Source of the DNA: Anaerolineae bacterium
GTDB lineage: Bacteria; Chloroflexota; Anaerolineae; Aggregatilineales; UBA2796
Assembly: GCA_019637615.1 (NCBI GenBank)
Contig: JAHBVJ010000004.1
Location: 62,001-126,000 of the forward strand
Length of the DNA: 64,000 nt
Direction of reading: 5' to 3'
The translations under genes were made by a program, and so were the position numbers. The notes beneath the pieces are model-generated. The model had not been told where the DNA came from. It saw nothing but the letters and a program-made list of their open reading frames with translations, and ran no database searches. Of this stretch, positions 1 through 8,453 are shown in pieces (the first letter of the stretch is position 1; each line of letters begins with the position of its first letter).

Positions 1-1
1 C

Positions 2-388
2 CATTGGGGTGCATCATGGTGGACGGGGTGGCGCAGTGCCGACGGCCCAATCTACCCCGGCGTGTTTTGGGACGGCAGGATATGGGACAAGACGACCCTG
101 CACGAGCACTATGCGCCGTGGCGAGAGGTCGCTAATGAAGGCGTGCAAGTCCATATCGGGGAGTTTGGCTGCTTCAACAAGACACCTAACTCTGTGGCGC
201 TGCGCTGGTTCCGCGATCTTCTCAGCCTATATCAGCGGTACAAATGGGGCTATTCGCTGTGGAACTTCGAGGGGCCGTTCGGGATCATCGAGCACGGGCG
301 CGAAGGGGCGCACTACGAAGATATGAACGGCTATCAAGTGGATCGTGATTTGCTAGAGTTATATTTGCAATATCGCGTGGAAAAATAG
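2..388 (+). CDS. GH5-family glycoside hydrolase (cellulase-like), C-terminal part
   Basis: Partial gene that runs in from the left edge; the readable part is about 128 residues. It resembles the end of a GH5 (cellulase superfamily) TIM barrel: a VHIGEFG strand, whose Glu fits the position of the GH5 nucleophile, is followed by a long helix and then GYSLWNFEGPFG, the usual Trp-bearing strand near the active site. Earlier residues WGASWW and YPGVFW fit the loop before it. The chain ends soon after the barrel, so no C-terminal carbohydrate-binding module follows. Family identity is fairly secure; substrate (cellulose, mannan or another beta-glycan) cannot be told from this fragment. The next gene converges on it. 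Confidence 0.75.
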   Translation, partial: HWGASWWTGWRSADGPIYPGVFWDGRIWDKTTLHEHYAPWREVANEGVQVHIGEFGCFNKTPNSVALRWFRDLLSLYQRYKWGYSLWNFEGPFGIIEHGREGAHYEDMNGYQVDRDLLELYLQYRVEK

Positions 389-433
389 CCCCCGCCCGCA
401 GGCGAGGGACTATTCGGTACAGCCATGTTGTGG

Positions 434-1630
434 CTATGCGAATGCCGAAATGCCCGTGATCTCGCGCCCGACGACCAGCGTGTTGATGTCGTGCGTGCCT
501 TCGTAAGTGAACACGGCTTCCATATCCGCGAAGTGACGTGCGACATGGTTTTCCAGCAAGATACCGTTACCACCGAGAATTTCGCGTCCCAAGGCCACGA
601 CTTCGCGCGCTTCCGCTGTGTTATGCGCTTTAGCGAGGCTGGCCTTGCCTTCGGTAATTTTACCTGCATCGATCAATTGACTGAGACGGAGAGTCATCAA
701 CTGCATCGAGGTGAGCTTACCGAGCATATTGACGAGCTTGGCCTGAGTCAATTGGTAGCCCGCGATAGGCTTGCCGAACTGCATCCGCCGCTTGGAATAA
801 TCGAGCGCGTACTCATAGGCCGCCATCGCGTGACCAACGGCCTCCCATGCAACGCCGATCCGTGTCGCGCCGAGCACTAACGCCGTAGAGCGGAAGCCGT
901 TGGCGTTTTCGAGCTTGTTTTCCAGCGGAATCGCGACATTATCGAGATAAATATCACAGTTGATCACCGCACGCTTGGCGATCTTGCCTTCGATAGGCAC
1001 CGCCTTATAACCGGGGGTGTTCGTCGGCACAATGAAGCCGTTGACCTTGCCAGTTTCCTCGTTCTTCGCCCACACGATACAAATATCGGCGTGCGCGGCT
1101 AATCCGATCCAGCGTTTGTTGCCATTCAACACCCATGCATCCCCGACGCGCTTGGCGGTAGTTTCCGGATGAGAGGCATCCGAGCCGCCGCGTGCTTCCG
1201 TCAAGCCGAAGCAGCCGATGGTTTCCCAGCGTGCCATTTTGGGCAGGTACTGTTGTCGCTGTTCTTCGCTGCCGAGGAGCGCGATACTGAGCATCGCTAA
1301 GCCGCTATGCACGCCAAAGAAAGTGCTGACGCTGGCATCACCGCGCGCCAGTTCCATCGCGATCATACCCATCGCGACGTTGCTCAGGCCGGGGCAGCCG
1401 TACCCAAAAATCTGACCGCCCGTGATGCCTAACGCCACCAACTTGGGGATCAGCTCCAACGGCATCTCGGCGCGTTCCCAGTAGCCATTGATGATCGGCT
1501 CGACTTCCGTGCGCATGAATTCGCGGACGCGGTAACGCACTTCGCGCTCCTGCTCCGTCAGCAAGTCATCCATATTGTAATAATCGGTGGATTCCAACGT
1601 CATCGGCGCGGTACGCAGAATGTCACTCAT
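434..1630 (-). CDS. Acyl-CoA dehydrogenase, glutaryl-CoA dehydrogenase-like
   Basis: FAD-dependent acyl-CoA dehydrogenase of 398 residues. The flavin-binding segment CFGLTEARGGSD (about residue 140) and the C-terminal TYEGTHDINTLVVGR segment (about residue 375) are diagnostic; the Glu in YEGTHDI is the catalytic base position of glutaryl-CoA dehydrogenases. The GYGCPGLSNVA stretch near residue 80 also matches that subfamily more than medium-chain enzymes. It likely transfers electrons to ETF, but no ETF or CoA-ligase gene is adjacent, so the acyl substrate is open. The ATG at 1630 is preferred to the GTG one codon upstream because GAGGGG lies five bases before it. Monocistronic by appearance. 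Confidence 0.9.
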   Translation of the reverse strand: MSDILRTAPMTLESTDYYNMDDLLTEQEREVRYRVREFMRTEVEPIINGYWERAEMPLELIPKLVALGITGGQIFGYGCPGLSNVAMGMIAMELARGDASVSTFFGVHSGLAMLSIALLGSEEQRQQYLPKMARWETIGCFGLTEARGGSDASHPETTAKRVGDAWVLNGNKRWIGLAAHADICIVWAKNEETGKVNGFIVPTNTPGYKAVPIEGKIAKRAVINCDIYLDNVAIPLENKLENANGFRSTALVLGATRIGVAWEAVGHAMAAYEYALDYSKRRMQFGKPIAGYQLTQAKLVNMLGKLTSMQLMTLRLSQLIDAGKITEGKASLAKAHNTAEAREVVALGREILGGNGILLENHVARHFADMEAVFTYEGTHDINTLVVGREITGISAFA

Positions 1631-1799
1631 CACAACCCCTCACACTAATTAATCAAATATTGATTTGATTATAGGAAGATTTCGCGGTGGACACAAGCAT
1701 TTCAACAAATTTCAGCAAACGTTCATGAATGATAGGTCAGGTTGCCAAGCGGAGTGAAACGTGGTGGATGAAGCTTACGCAACGATGCGCTATTTCCGG

Positions 1800-2177
1800 T
1801 TAGATTTCGGCAGTTTCTGTGAGGTGCCGCTGCACCGTATCAAGTAGGTCTTGTACATTGAACGGTTTGGGTAGGTAATCATCACAGCCAGCCGCAAGGA
1901 TCAGTTCGCGATCACCACGCATTGCTAAGGCCGTCACCGCGACCACAGGGATGTGTTTGTAGGCCGAGTGCTTGAGATGAATCGTCGCTTGCCTACCGTC
2001 AATATCTGGTAAATTGATGTCCATCAGGATCAACACGGGTTGGTGGAGTTCGATCAGCCGCATTCCGTCTTCGGTACTGTCAGCCACCTCGACATCATAG
2101 CCGTTGGCGTTTAGGATCATCCGCACCAGACGGGCGCTCTGGGCATCATCTTCGACATACACGATGCGCTTATTCAT
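1800..2177 (-). CDS. Single-domain response regulator (CheY-like receiver)
   Basis: 125 residues that form one receiver domain and nothing else. Visible active-site residues are the acidic pair at 10-11, phospho-acceptor Asp53 in LILMDINLPDIDG, Thr82 and Lys104 in DYLPKPF. Proteins of this kind pass phosphate to a partner or bind one allosterically; no DNA-binding output is present. No kinase gene is next to it, although kinases lie at 46.9 and 57.6 kb. It closely resembles the receiver encoded at 48456, including the ALAMRGDRE / GCDDYLPKP region, so the two may be paralogues of one cluster type. Confidence 0.92.
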   Translation of the reverse strand: MNKRIVYVEDDAQSARLVRMILNANGYDVEVADSTEDGMRLIELHQPVLILMDINLPDIDGRQATIHLKHSAYKHIPVVAVTALAMRGDRELILAAGCDDYLPKPFNVQDLLDTVQRHLTETAEI

Positions 2178-2416
2178 AAAATAGTCACGCTCCGTTCATC
2201 GCCGCTGCAAACCTAACGCTTACTGTACAATGAAACATTTTTCACAGTACAGCAGGGCACACCTCACGCTGATCACAACCTTATTACAGTGTCGTTCGGA
2301 GATTTTGTTATCTCTGAATAGGAGCCTTACCTCAAGGTCTATATCTCTGCCGTTAACGCCTAACCTCACCGTTACTAAGGACGAAGCATCCGTCGTTAAG
2401 GAGTTCTGTAGCTGCG

Positions 2417-2446
2417 TTGACGCAAATCGACATTTCGGGGCAAAAT
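2417..2446 (+). promoter_or_regulatory. Possible sigma-70 promoter of the ArgH-like/ppc operon
   Basis: TTGACG (2417-2422) and CAAAAT (2441-2446) are separated by 18 bases, 28 bases before the preferred ATG at 2474. The -35 matches five of six consensus bases and the -10 four of six. Placement fits, but the evidence is only motif match. Confidence 0.4.
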
Positions 2447-2473
2447 CAGGTAACGCCACACCGAGGAGTCGTC

Positions 2474-3787
2474 ATGCCCGACAAGCAAACGAACCGTCCC
2501 CAACTGACCACTGACAGCCGCCTGATGCCCGGCTTAATCCGCATCAACCGTGCCTATACCGAGGTGCTTGCTGATGCCGGAACGTTGACGGAGTCTGAAA
2601 AGACAGCCGTACTCGATGCAATGCAACAGATCGAGAAAGACAGCGAGTTGATGCCGGACGCGCTGGATAAACGCCTCAGCGAACTGGCGAAGACTGGCGC
2701 GGATAAACTGATTATCACTCGCAGCCGCAACGAACAACTCGCCGCCGCGCTGCGATTATGGGTGATCGAGCAAGTCGATAAGCTCACCAATTTGCTGGCG
2801 GGCTTACAGCGGGCGGTGATCGAACAGGCCGAAGGGCATGTCGCCACCTTGATGCCCGGTTATCTCAATGCTCGCCCTGTGCAAGCCGTTTCCTGTGCGC
2901 ACTGGCTGCTGAGCTATTTCTGGATGTTGGCGCGCGATCAGGAGCGTTTGAGTTCGGTGATCGGGCGGGCGTCGTCATCCCCGCTCGGCAGTGGCCTTCT
3001 GGCAGGCATCGGTTCCCGCATCGACCGCCACGATCTGGCACATCGCTTAGATTTCGGCGGGCAGAGCGAAAACAGCATCGATTCTGTCTCCGACCTCGAT
3101 TTTGGCGCTGAATTCTTATTCGCGGCGACGCTCATCAGCGCACATCTGAACCGGCTCGCGGATGATCTGCTGCTGTTCAACCATCCCGCGCTCGGCTTCG
3201 TCACGCTCGATCCAGAGCACACAGGCGGTTCCCCGATCTCGCGCCTTGACCCCTCCTCCGAAACCGTCGAGCAGATCAACGGACGCAGTGGACAGTTGCT
3301 CGGCAAGATGACGGGGTTCCTTGCCGCTTTCCGTACCTTACCTAGCACCTTTACGGCGGAAACACCGGACAGCCGCGCCGCGATCTTCGATGCAAGCGAT
3401 CTGCTGACACTAATGATCGAAACGCTCGAAGGCGCAGTTGGTACGCTTACGATCCATCCCGACCGCATGTGGGACGCGCTCAACGAAAATGTGTTGGCAA
3501 GCGATCTCGTGGAATATCTGGTTTCACGCGGGGAGACTTACGATAAAGCCTCCACGGCTATCGAGAAGTTGCTCGGCAAAGCTGAGACGACTGGCAAACC
3601 AATCGCGGAAACGGAGTTGGCAACTTTGCAAAAAGAGTCTAATTTCTTTGATGCAGATGTGTTTGGTTATTTAGACCATAGCCGATCCGCCGCCCAACGC
3701 GCTACGATTGGGGGCACTGCTCCTGCTGCCATCCGCACACAAATTCGACAAGCAATGAACTGGCTGGTGGAAGCAGGTCTTGAATAA
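2474..3787 (+). CDS. Argininosuccinate lyase homologue lacking the catalytic signature
   Basis: 437-residue member of the fumarase/aspartase superfamily, closest in pattern to argininosuccinate lyase (ArgH). Conserved landmarks remain: RSRNEQLAAALRLW (about 83-96), TLMPGY (125-130), SPLGSGLLAG and NSIDSVSDLDF (about 200-210). The catalytic parts are lost: the Thr-His after TLMPGY reads Leu-Asn, and the hallmark GSSxMPxKxNPD loop reads GGSPISRLDPSS (about 251-262), so its Lys and Asn are gone. Lyase activity is therefore doubtful. ATG at 2474 has GAGGAG five bases upstream and is preferred to a TTG at 2417. The PEP carboxylase gene follows after 24 bases, so the two are probably co-transcribed. 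A regulatory or scaffolding role is a guess. Confidence 0.8.
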   Translation: MPDKQTNRPQLTTDSRLMPGLIRINRAYTEVLADAGTLTESEKTAVLDAMQQIEKDSELMPDALDKRLSELAKTGADKLIITRSRNEQLAAALRLWVIEQVDKLTNLLAGLQRAVIEQAEGHVATLMPGYLNARPVQAVSCAHWLLSYFWMLARDQERLSSVIGRASSSPLGSGLLAGIGSRIDRHDLAHRLDFGGQSENSIDSVSDLDFGAEFLFAATLISAHLNRLADDLLLFNHPALGFVTLDPEHTGGSPISRLDPSSETVEQINGRSGQLLGKMTGFLAAFRTLPSTFTAETPDSRAAIFDASDLLTLMIETLEGAVGTLTIHPDRMWDALNENVLASDLVEYLVSRGETYDKASTAIEKLLGKAETTGKPIAETELATLQKESNFFDADVFGYLDHSRSAAQRATIGGTAPAAIRTQIRQAMNWLVEAGLE

Positions 3788-3811
3788 TGCCTTGATAGTG
3801 TTGGATAGACC

Positions 3812-6499
3812 ATGCGCGATACCCATGAGATACCGAGTACGAGCGAACTGACCAATTATCTGAGTGCCGATGTGCGCTTCCTCGGCATTCTGTTAGGCAA
3901 TGTGATCCACGAGCAGCACGGGAAAGACGCCTTTGATCTGGTCGAACGTGTCCGCGCGACGGCCAAATCTCGCCGCAGCGGGACTCCCGGCGCGACGGAA
4001 ACTCTTACCAAACTGATCGCGAGTCTGTCGCTGGATAGCAAACGTATCCTGATTAAAGCCTTTTCGAATTATTTCCAGCTCATCAATATCGCGGAAGATT
4101 TACAGCGCATCCGTGTGCTACGTCAGCGTGAAATGGCGCTCACCCTAGCGGAATCTATTGAACAGGCCATCAATATCCTCGTTTCACGTGGCGTCACGAC
4201 CCAACAAATGAAGACGCTGCTCGGCAAGATCGGCATTCGCCTCGTGCTGACGGCGCACCCATCTGAGGCCAAGCGCAAAGAAGTCTTGCTGAAAATGCGC
4301 GAGATCGCCCGTATGATGGCGCAGCGCGAACGCCAGCGAATGCTCCCGCGTGAGCAGTACAAGCTGGAAAATTCGCTGTTGGAAGAGATCGAAGAACTGT
4401 GGCAGACACGCCCCACTCGCGCCGAACGTGCTACCGTCGCAGATGAAGTGGATTTTGGCACTTATTTCGTCACCGCCCTGATCATGGACGTGGTGGTCGA
4501 TGTCTACCACGAACTGCGTGAGGTCTTGGTCAAATACTATCCTGACGACGATTGGTCGGATTTGCCTGCCTTGCTGCGTTACGGCTCATGGATCGGTGGC
4601 GACCGCGACGGCAACCCTAATGTGACTGCTGATGTGTCGCTGACGACGCTGAATACACAGCGTGAATTGGCGCATCAAGTCTACATCGCGGACATCACCA
4701 CCTTACGTGATCACCTCACGCAGTCCAGCGACGAAGTGAAGATTTCCGATGTTTTGCGAGACTCAGTGGATGAAGCCAACGCGACAAAGTATCCGAGTGA
4801 AATCTACCGCCAGAAGCTTAATCAAATCTTGAAGAATCTACGTGAACGTGCTTACAAATCCAGCGCGCCGTTCCTTTATGATCTGCAAATGATCGATGAC
4901 AGTCTGCGGCACCATCATGGGTTGCATGTGGCAAACGGCGCGCTCCACCGTCTGATCATGAAGGTGCGTGTTTTCGGCTTGCATTTGCTCACGCTTGATG
5001 TGCGTGAGGACTCCAGCCGCCACGCCACCGCGCTGGATGAAATGTTCAGAGCTTATGGCATCGCGGACAACTACTTGGAGATGCCCGAAGAAGATAAACA
5101 AGCCCTGCTGCTGGCGGAAATTAAGAGTTCGCGCCCATTCTTCCCGCATACTCCTAATTTTAGCCAGACTACTAACGAAGTCATCGCGACATGGCGTATG
5201 ATCGCGCAGGCGCATCGCGAATATGGCAAAGAGGTGATCGACAATGTGATCGCCAGCATGTCGCAGCAACCGAGTGATGTGTTAGCCATGTTGATGTTGG
5301 CGCATGAGGTCGGCATTCAAGATGACATCGACATCATCCCTCTGTTCGAAACGATCGATGACCTGCACGCCTCTGAGCGCGTGATGAAAACGCTGTTCGA
5401 CAATGAAGAATATGCCAAGCATCTGAAAAAGCGCGGCATGTATCAACAGATCATGCTCGGCTATTCCGATAGCAACAAGGATGGCGGATATCTGGCTTCC
5501 AACTGGGGCTTGTATACCACCCAGAATATGCTGGCACGATTGTGTGAACGCGAGGGCGTCTCGCTTGAATTATTCCACGGTCGCGGCGGAAGCATCGGTC
5601 GTGGTGGCGGCCCGACCAACCAGTCGATCCTCTCACAACCACCGGATTCGATGAAAGGGCGCATCAAGATTACCGAGCAGGGCGAAGTGATCGCCTACCG
5701 TTATAGCAATCCAGAAATCGCGCGGCGGCATTTGCATCATGTTTTGCATGCCGTGCTGCTGGCATCGGCGGGTGCTGCCAATGTCGCAGGTCAGCCAGCA
5801 TGGATGGCGGCGATGGATGAATTGAGCGAAACGGGACGCGTCGCCTACCGCAAATTTGTCTACGAAAATGAAGGCTTCCTCGAATACTGGCAAGCCGCTA
5901 CACCAATCGATGAACTGTCTAACTTGCCGATCAGCTCACGCCCGGCCAAGCGGCGCGCGGGCGGCTTCTCCGGGCTACGGGCGATCCCGTGGGTGTTTTC
6001 GTGGATGCAAAGTCGCGCCATCATCCCTAGCTGGTTTGGCGTGGGGACAGCTTTGCAACGCTTTACGCTCGATCACGCTGATGGATTAGCCACACTCAAG
6101 CAGATGTTCAAAGAGTGGCCTTTCTTCAAATCGCTGATCCAGAATGTCGAACTCGATGTCGCCAAAGCCGATATGGGCATCGCGGAATTGTACGCCTCGC
6201 TCGTCCAAGATGAACAACTGCGTGATATGATCTTTTCGCAAATGAAGGCCGAACATACGCTTGCCAGCGACATGATTTGCCAGATCACCGATCAGTCTGA
6301 TTTGTTGAGCAGTTCGCCCGTGATGCAGCGCTCGATTGACCGCCGCAACCCGTATGTCGATCCGCTTAATTTCATTCAAGTGGCACTGCTAAGAGAGCTG
6401 CGCAGTCTGCCACCCGGTACGCCGGAATACGAAGCGACCTTAGCGGCTGTCCTGTTCACGGTCAATGGCATCGCGGCGGGGATGAAAACAACGGGATAA
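3812..6499 (+). CDS. ppc: Phosphoenolpyruvate carboxylase
   Basis: 895 residues, the usual length for bacterial PEPC, which carboxylates PEP with bicarbonate to oxaloacetate and feeds the TCA cycle and aspartate family. Motifs in order: LTAHPSEAKR with the catalytic His (Ser replaces the common Thr), GSWIGGDRDGNPNVT, LGYSDSNKDGGYLASNWGLY, FHGRGGSIGRGGGPT, and the RAIPWVFSWMQSR segment. Of the four residues that bind inhibitory aspartate in the E. coli enzyme, the Arg in GRGG, the Lys in AKAD and the Arg in RNPYVDPLN are present, but the C-terminus reads KTTG instead of the common RNTG, which replaces the binding Asn with Thr. It is second in an apparent operon behind the ArgH-like gene. Confidence 0.97.
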   Translation: MRDTHEIPSTSELTNYLSADVRFLGILLGNVIHEQHGKDAFDLVERVRATAKSRRSGTPGATETLTKLIASLSLDSKRILIKAFSNYFQLINIAEDLQRIRVLRQREMALTLAESIEQAINILVSRGVTTQQMKTLLGKIGIRLVLTAHPSEAKRKEVLLKMREIARMMAQRERQRMLPREQYKLENSLLEEIEELWQTRPTRAERATVADEVDFGTYFVTALIMDVVVDVYHELREVLVKYYPDDDWSDLPALLRYGSWIGGDRDGNPNVTADVSLTTLNTQRELAHQVYIADITTLRDHLTQSSDEVKISDVLRDSVDEANATKYPSEIYRQKLNQILKNLRERAYKSSAPFLYDLQMIDDSLRHHHGLHVANGALHRLIMKVRVFGLHLLTLDVREDSSRHATALDEMFRAYGIADNYLEMPEEDKQALLLAEIKSSRPFFPHTPNFSQTTNEVIATWRMIAQAHREYGKEVIDNVIASMSQQPSDVLAMLMLAHEVGIQDDIDIIPLFETIDDLHASERVMKTLFDNEEYAKHLKKRGMYQQIMLGYSDSNKDGGYLASNWGLYTTQNMLARLCEREGVSLELFHGRGGSIGRGGGPTNQSILSQPPDSMKGRIKITEQGEVIAYRYSNPEIARRHLHHVLHAVLLASAGAANVAGQPAWMAAMDELSETGRVAYRKFVYENEGFLEYWQAATPIDELSNLPISSRPAKRRAGGFSGLRAIPWVFSWMQSRAIIPSWFGVGTALQRFTLDHADGLATLKQMFKEWPFFKSLIQNVELDVAKADMGIAELYASLVQDEQLRDMIFSQMKAEHTLASDMICQITDQSDLLSSSPVMQRSIDRRNPYVDPLNFIQVALLRELRSLPPGTPEYEATLAAVLFTVNGIAAGMKTTG

Positions 6500-6505
6500 A
6501 AGTCA

Positions 6506-7432
6506 TTAACCTGATAGTTGCGCGAATGCCCGTGCCGTGAACCATTGGTGACGTTCGCGCATCTGTCGTTCTGCATCCGCATTCGCTGCCCATTCGGTAA
6601 TCTTCGAAATCGGACGCACGGCAGCGTACAGATCCCAATAGGGCAGCAGTGAGAAATCGATGGGATTCAACGAGCGATAGTGTTCCGTAAACGCGTGCAT
6701 CGCATCCATACCAAGCGCCCATAAGAGTTCAAAGCGTGCGTTGGCAACGTCTGCTAGCGGATCGCCCTTGGCAGCGTCTTCCCAATCGATAATCCCGACA
6801 AGCTGACTATCTTTCCACAGGATGTTGCCGGGCCAATAGTCGCCATGCAGCAACACTGACTTGTTGTGCTGCGGCAACGGCAATGAGGCGCGTAACGCCG
6901 CACGAATCCGAGCTTCATGCAACGTTTCATCGATCACGGTAGGTTGCTCCATGCTCCGCGCTGCATACCGTGCGGCTTGATCAGGCAGGAACGCTACATC
7001 CAACGTCGCGAGATCGAGGCGGTGGAGCGTGGCGAGCTGTGCAGCAAGCTGTTCGATATAGGCAGTGGGGTTTGCTGGCGTGAAATCCGTGGCACCTTCG
7101 ATGAACGCGATGACGACATACGGCGACGGCAAAATAGCGCCTGACTCGTCGTAATCATAGGCCATTGGCGCGGGCAATCCACGGGCATGTAACTGGCGAA
7201 GCAAGTTGTATTCATCGGCAGCAATATGCGGGTTGTGCGCCAGATCGACCGCGCCATGCTGCCGGACGATCAGTTTATGCATGTCTCCATCGTCGCGTTC
7301 GACTTCTAGCGCGGTCACTTGCGCCGAGACGCCGCCCGTCAGCTCCCACGCACGTCGCAGCTTATAAGTTGGATCGATACGCTGGACGATCCGCGCGAAA
7401 GCAGTAGGTTCTATGGAATCGCTCTTATACAT
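6506..7432 (-). CDS. Aminoglycoside phosphotransferase (APH)-family kinase
   Basis: 308-residue kinase-like fold protein of the APH/choline kinase superfamily. The catalytic loop HGDYWPGNILW (about residue 195) holds the Asp base and Asn, and IIDWEDAAKGDPLADVA about 20 residues later supplies the metal-binding Asp. An N-terminal lobe with a beta-strand pair and ALEVERDDGD...LIVRQHG provides the ATP-binding Lys/Arg region. These proteins phosphorylate small hydroxyl substrates such as homoserine, choline or aminoglycosides; nothing here fixes the substrate and resistance should not be assumed. ATG has GAGG five bases upstream. It converges with ppc, only six bases apart. Confidence 0.85.
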   Translation of the reverse strand: MYKSDSIEPTAFARIVQRIDPTYKLRRAWELTGGVSAQVTALEVERDDGDMHKLIVRQHGAVDLAHNPHIAADEYNLLRQLHARGLPAPMAYDYDESGAILPSPYVVIAFIEGATDFTPANPTAYIEQLAAQLATLHRLDLATLDVAFLPDQAARYAARSMEQPTVIDETLHEARIRAALRASLPLPQHNKSVLLHGDYWPGNILWKDSQLVGIIDWEDAAKGDPLADVANARFELLWALGMDAMHAFTEHYRSLNPIDFSLLPYWDLYAAVRPISKITEWAANADAERQMRERHQWFTARAFAQLSG

Positions 7433-7508
7433 GCATCCTCGTGCTTAACTAGCGAGCTTTACGCACCGCTCCTATACTACACGGGTGTACTCGGCCTGTG
7501 CAGGATGA

Positions 7509-8423
7509 ATGCTGGACGGAATGCTCGAATCGTATTCGCCCTATCAGTCGTTGACCATCAAACACCCTCTGCTTACGCGTGAACTCAACCAGATCCGCTG
7601 GGCACATGATCCCTCCCATCTCACTTATTTTTCGTTCGAGGTAGGCGCGGGGTTGCTCGGCTTGCAGATGGTGATGGTTGGCCTTGTCTCGTGCGCTTTG
7701 AGCGCGTTCGTCGCCCAGACAAATTCCGCCGATCTTCCTTTTGCCGTTTTGCTGCTGCTCGTTTTTCTCCATATCGGCGTCAGCGTGGGAACCGATATTT
7801 ATACGCTGTATAACGCTATCCAGCTCTGGCAGTCGCGCAGTCGCCGTGAACATTGGGATGCGCTACGGCTGACGATTCCCACCGACAACGCCTTAATCGA
7901 GATGTATGCTGGATTAGCCGAGCTGAAATCTTGGCGTGCGTTGTATGCGGATACCACACTGCGTTTTTCGCTGTCGATCCTGATGGGCATGACGGCGGCA
8001 GCGGTTGTGCTGGTCTTTTTCCAGATCACGGGCATCGCAGATACCACCACCGAGCGCGTATCGACGCTGATCGGGATCATCGTGTTGCTGGCGGCCTTCG
8101 CTTTCACGTATGCGCGTGCGCCGTTGTGGCGGTTTCGCGCTACCGTGATGTTCGGCCTACTGGTGGCGGAAAGCTCTCACGATCTGACGGCGGCGCTGTT
8201 TGCCGGATTAGCAGGCGTGTTAGCGCTCCGTCTGATCGTGATCGCCGTAATGCTGGCGGTGCTGCAAATCGTGCTGGTCGGGCGCTCGTTCGCGGAAGGG
8301 TTGCTAACATGCGCGCTGCTCATTGGCGTGGCGGCGAGTGCCTACTGGCTTACCCGCCCGGCTTATGTACGACTGCGAACATGGCTCCAACGCCGCCTCG
8401 CCCAACGAATGCTCGATCAATAG
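7509..8423 (+). CDS. Integral membrane protein of unknown function
   Basis: 304 residues with about seven hydrophobic stretches, roughly 45-70, 75-97, 155-178, 190-208, 215-235, 238-258 and 265-285. A soluble N-terminus (HPLLTRELNQIRWAHDPSHLTYF) and a central cytosolic-looking loop rich in Arg, Glu and Trp (about 105-150) flank them. The C-terminus ends in an Arg-rich amphipathic stretch. I do not recognise a family. It lies between divergent and convergent neighbours, so it is probably transcribed alone. ATG 7509 has AGGA only three bases upstream; the ATG four codons later (7521) is an alternative. Confidence 0.6.
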   Translation: MLDGMLESYSPYQSLTIKHPLLTRELNQIRWAHDPSHLTYFSFEVGAGLLGLQMVMVGLVSCALSAFVAQTNSADLPFAVLLLLVFLHIGVSVGTDIYTLYNAIQLWQSRSRREHWDALRLTIPTDNALIEMYAGLAELKSWRALYADTTLRFSLSILMGMTAAAVVLVFFQITGIADTTTERVSTLIGIIVLLAAFAFTYARAPLWRFRATVMFGLLVAESSHDLTAALFAGLAGVLALRLIVIAVMLAVLQIVLVGRSFAEGLLTCALLIGVAASAYWLTRPAYVRLRTWLQRRLAQRMLDQ

Positions 8424-8453
8424 ACCAGAGAAGCTTTCCTCAATGTGCTAGAG

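Noticed and set aside
425..880. 151-codon open frame on the + strand inside the acyl-CoA dehydrogenase gene
   Set aside because: It is antisense to a strongly conserved enzyme, has no ribosome-binding site and no recognisable domain.
4184..4510. Open frames on the minus strand inside ppc
   Set aside because: Low-complexity antisense frames caused by codon bias of ppc; no homology features.
6506..7432. Aminoglycoside-resistance gene
   Set aside because: The APH fold covers many metabolic kinases; there is no mobile context or close match to known resistance enzymes that I can identify.
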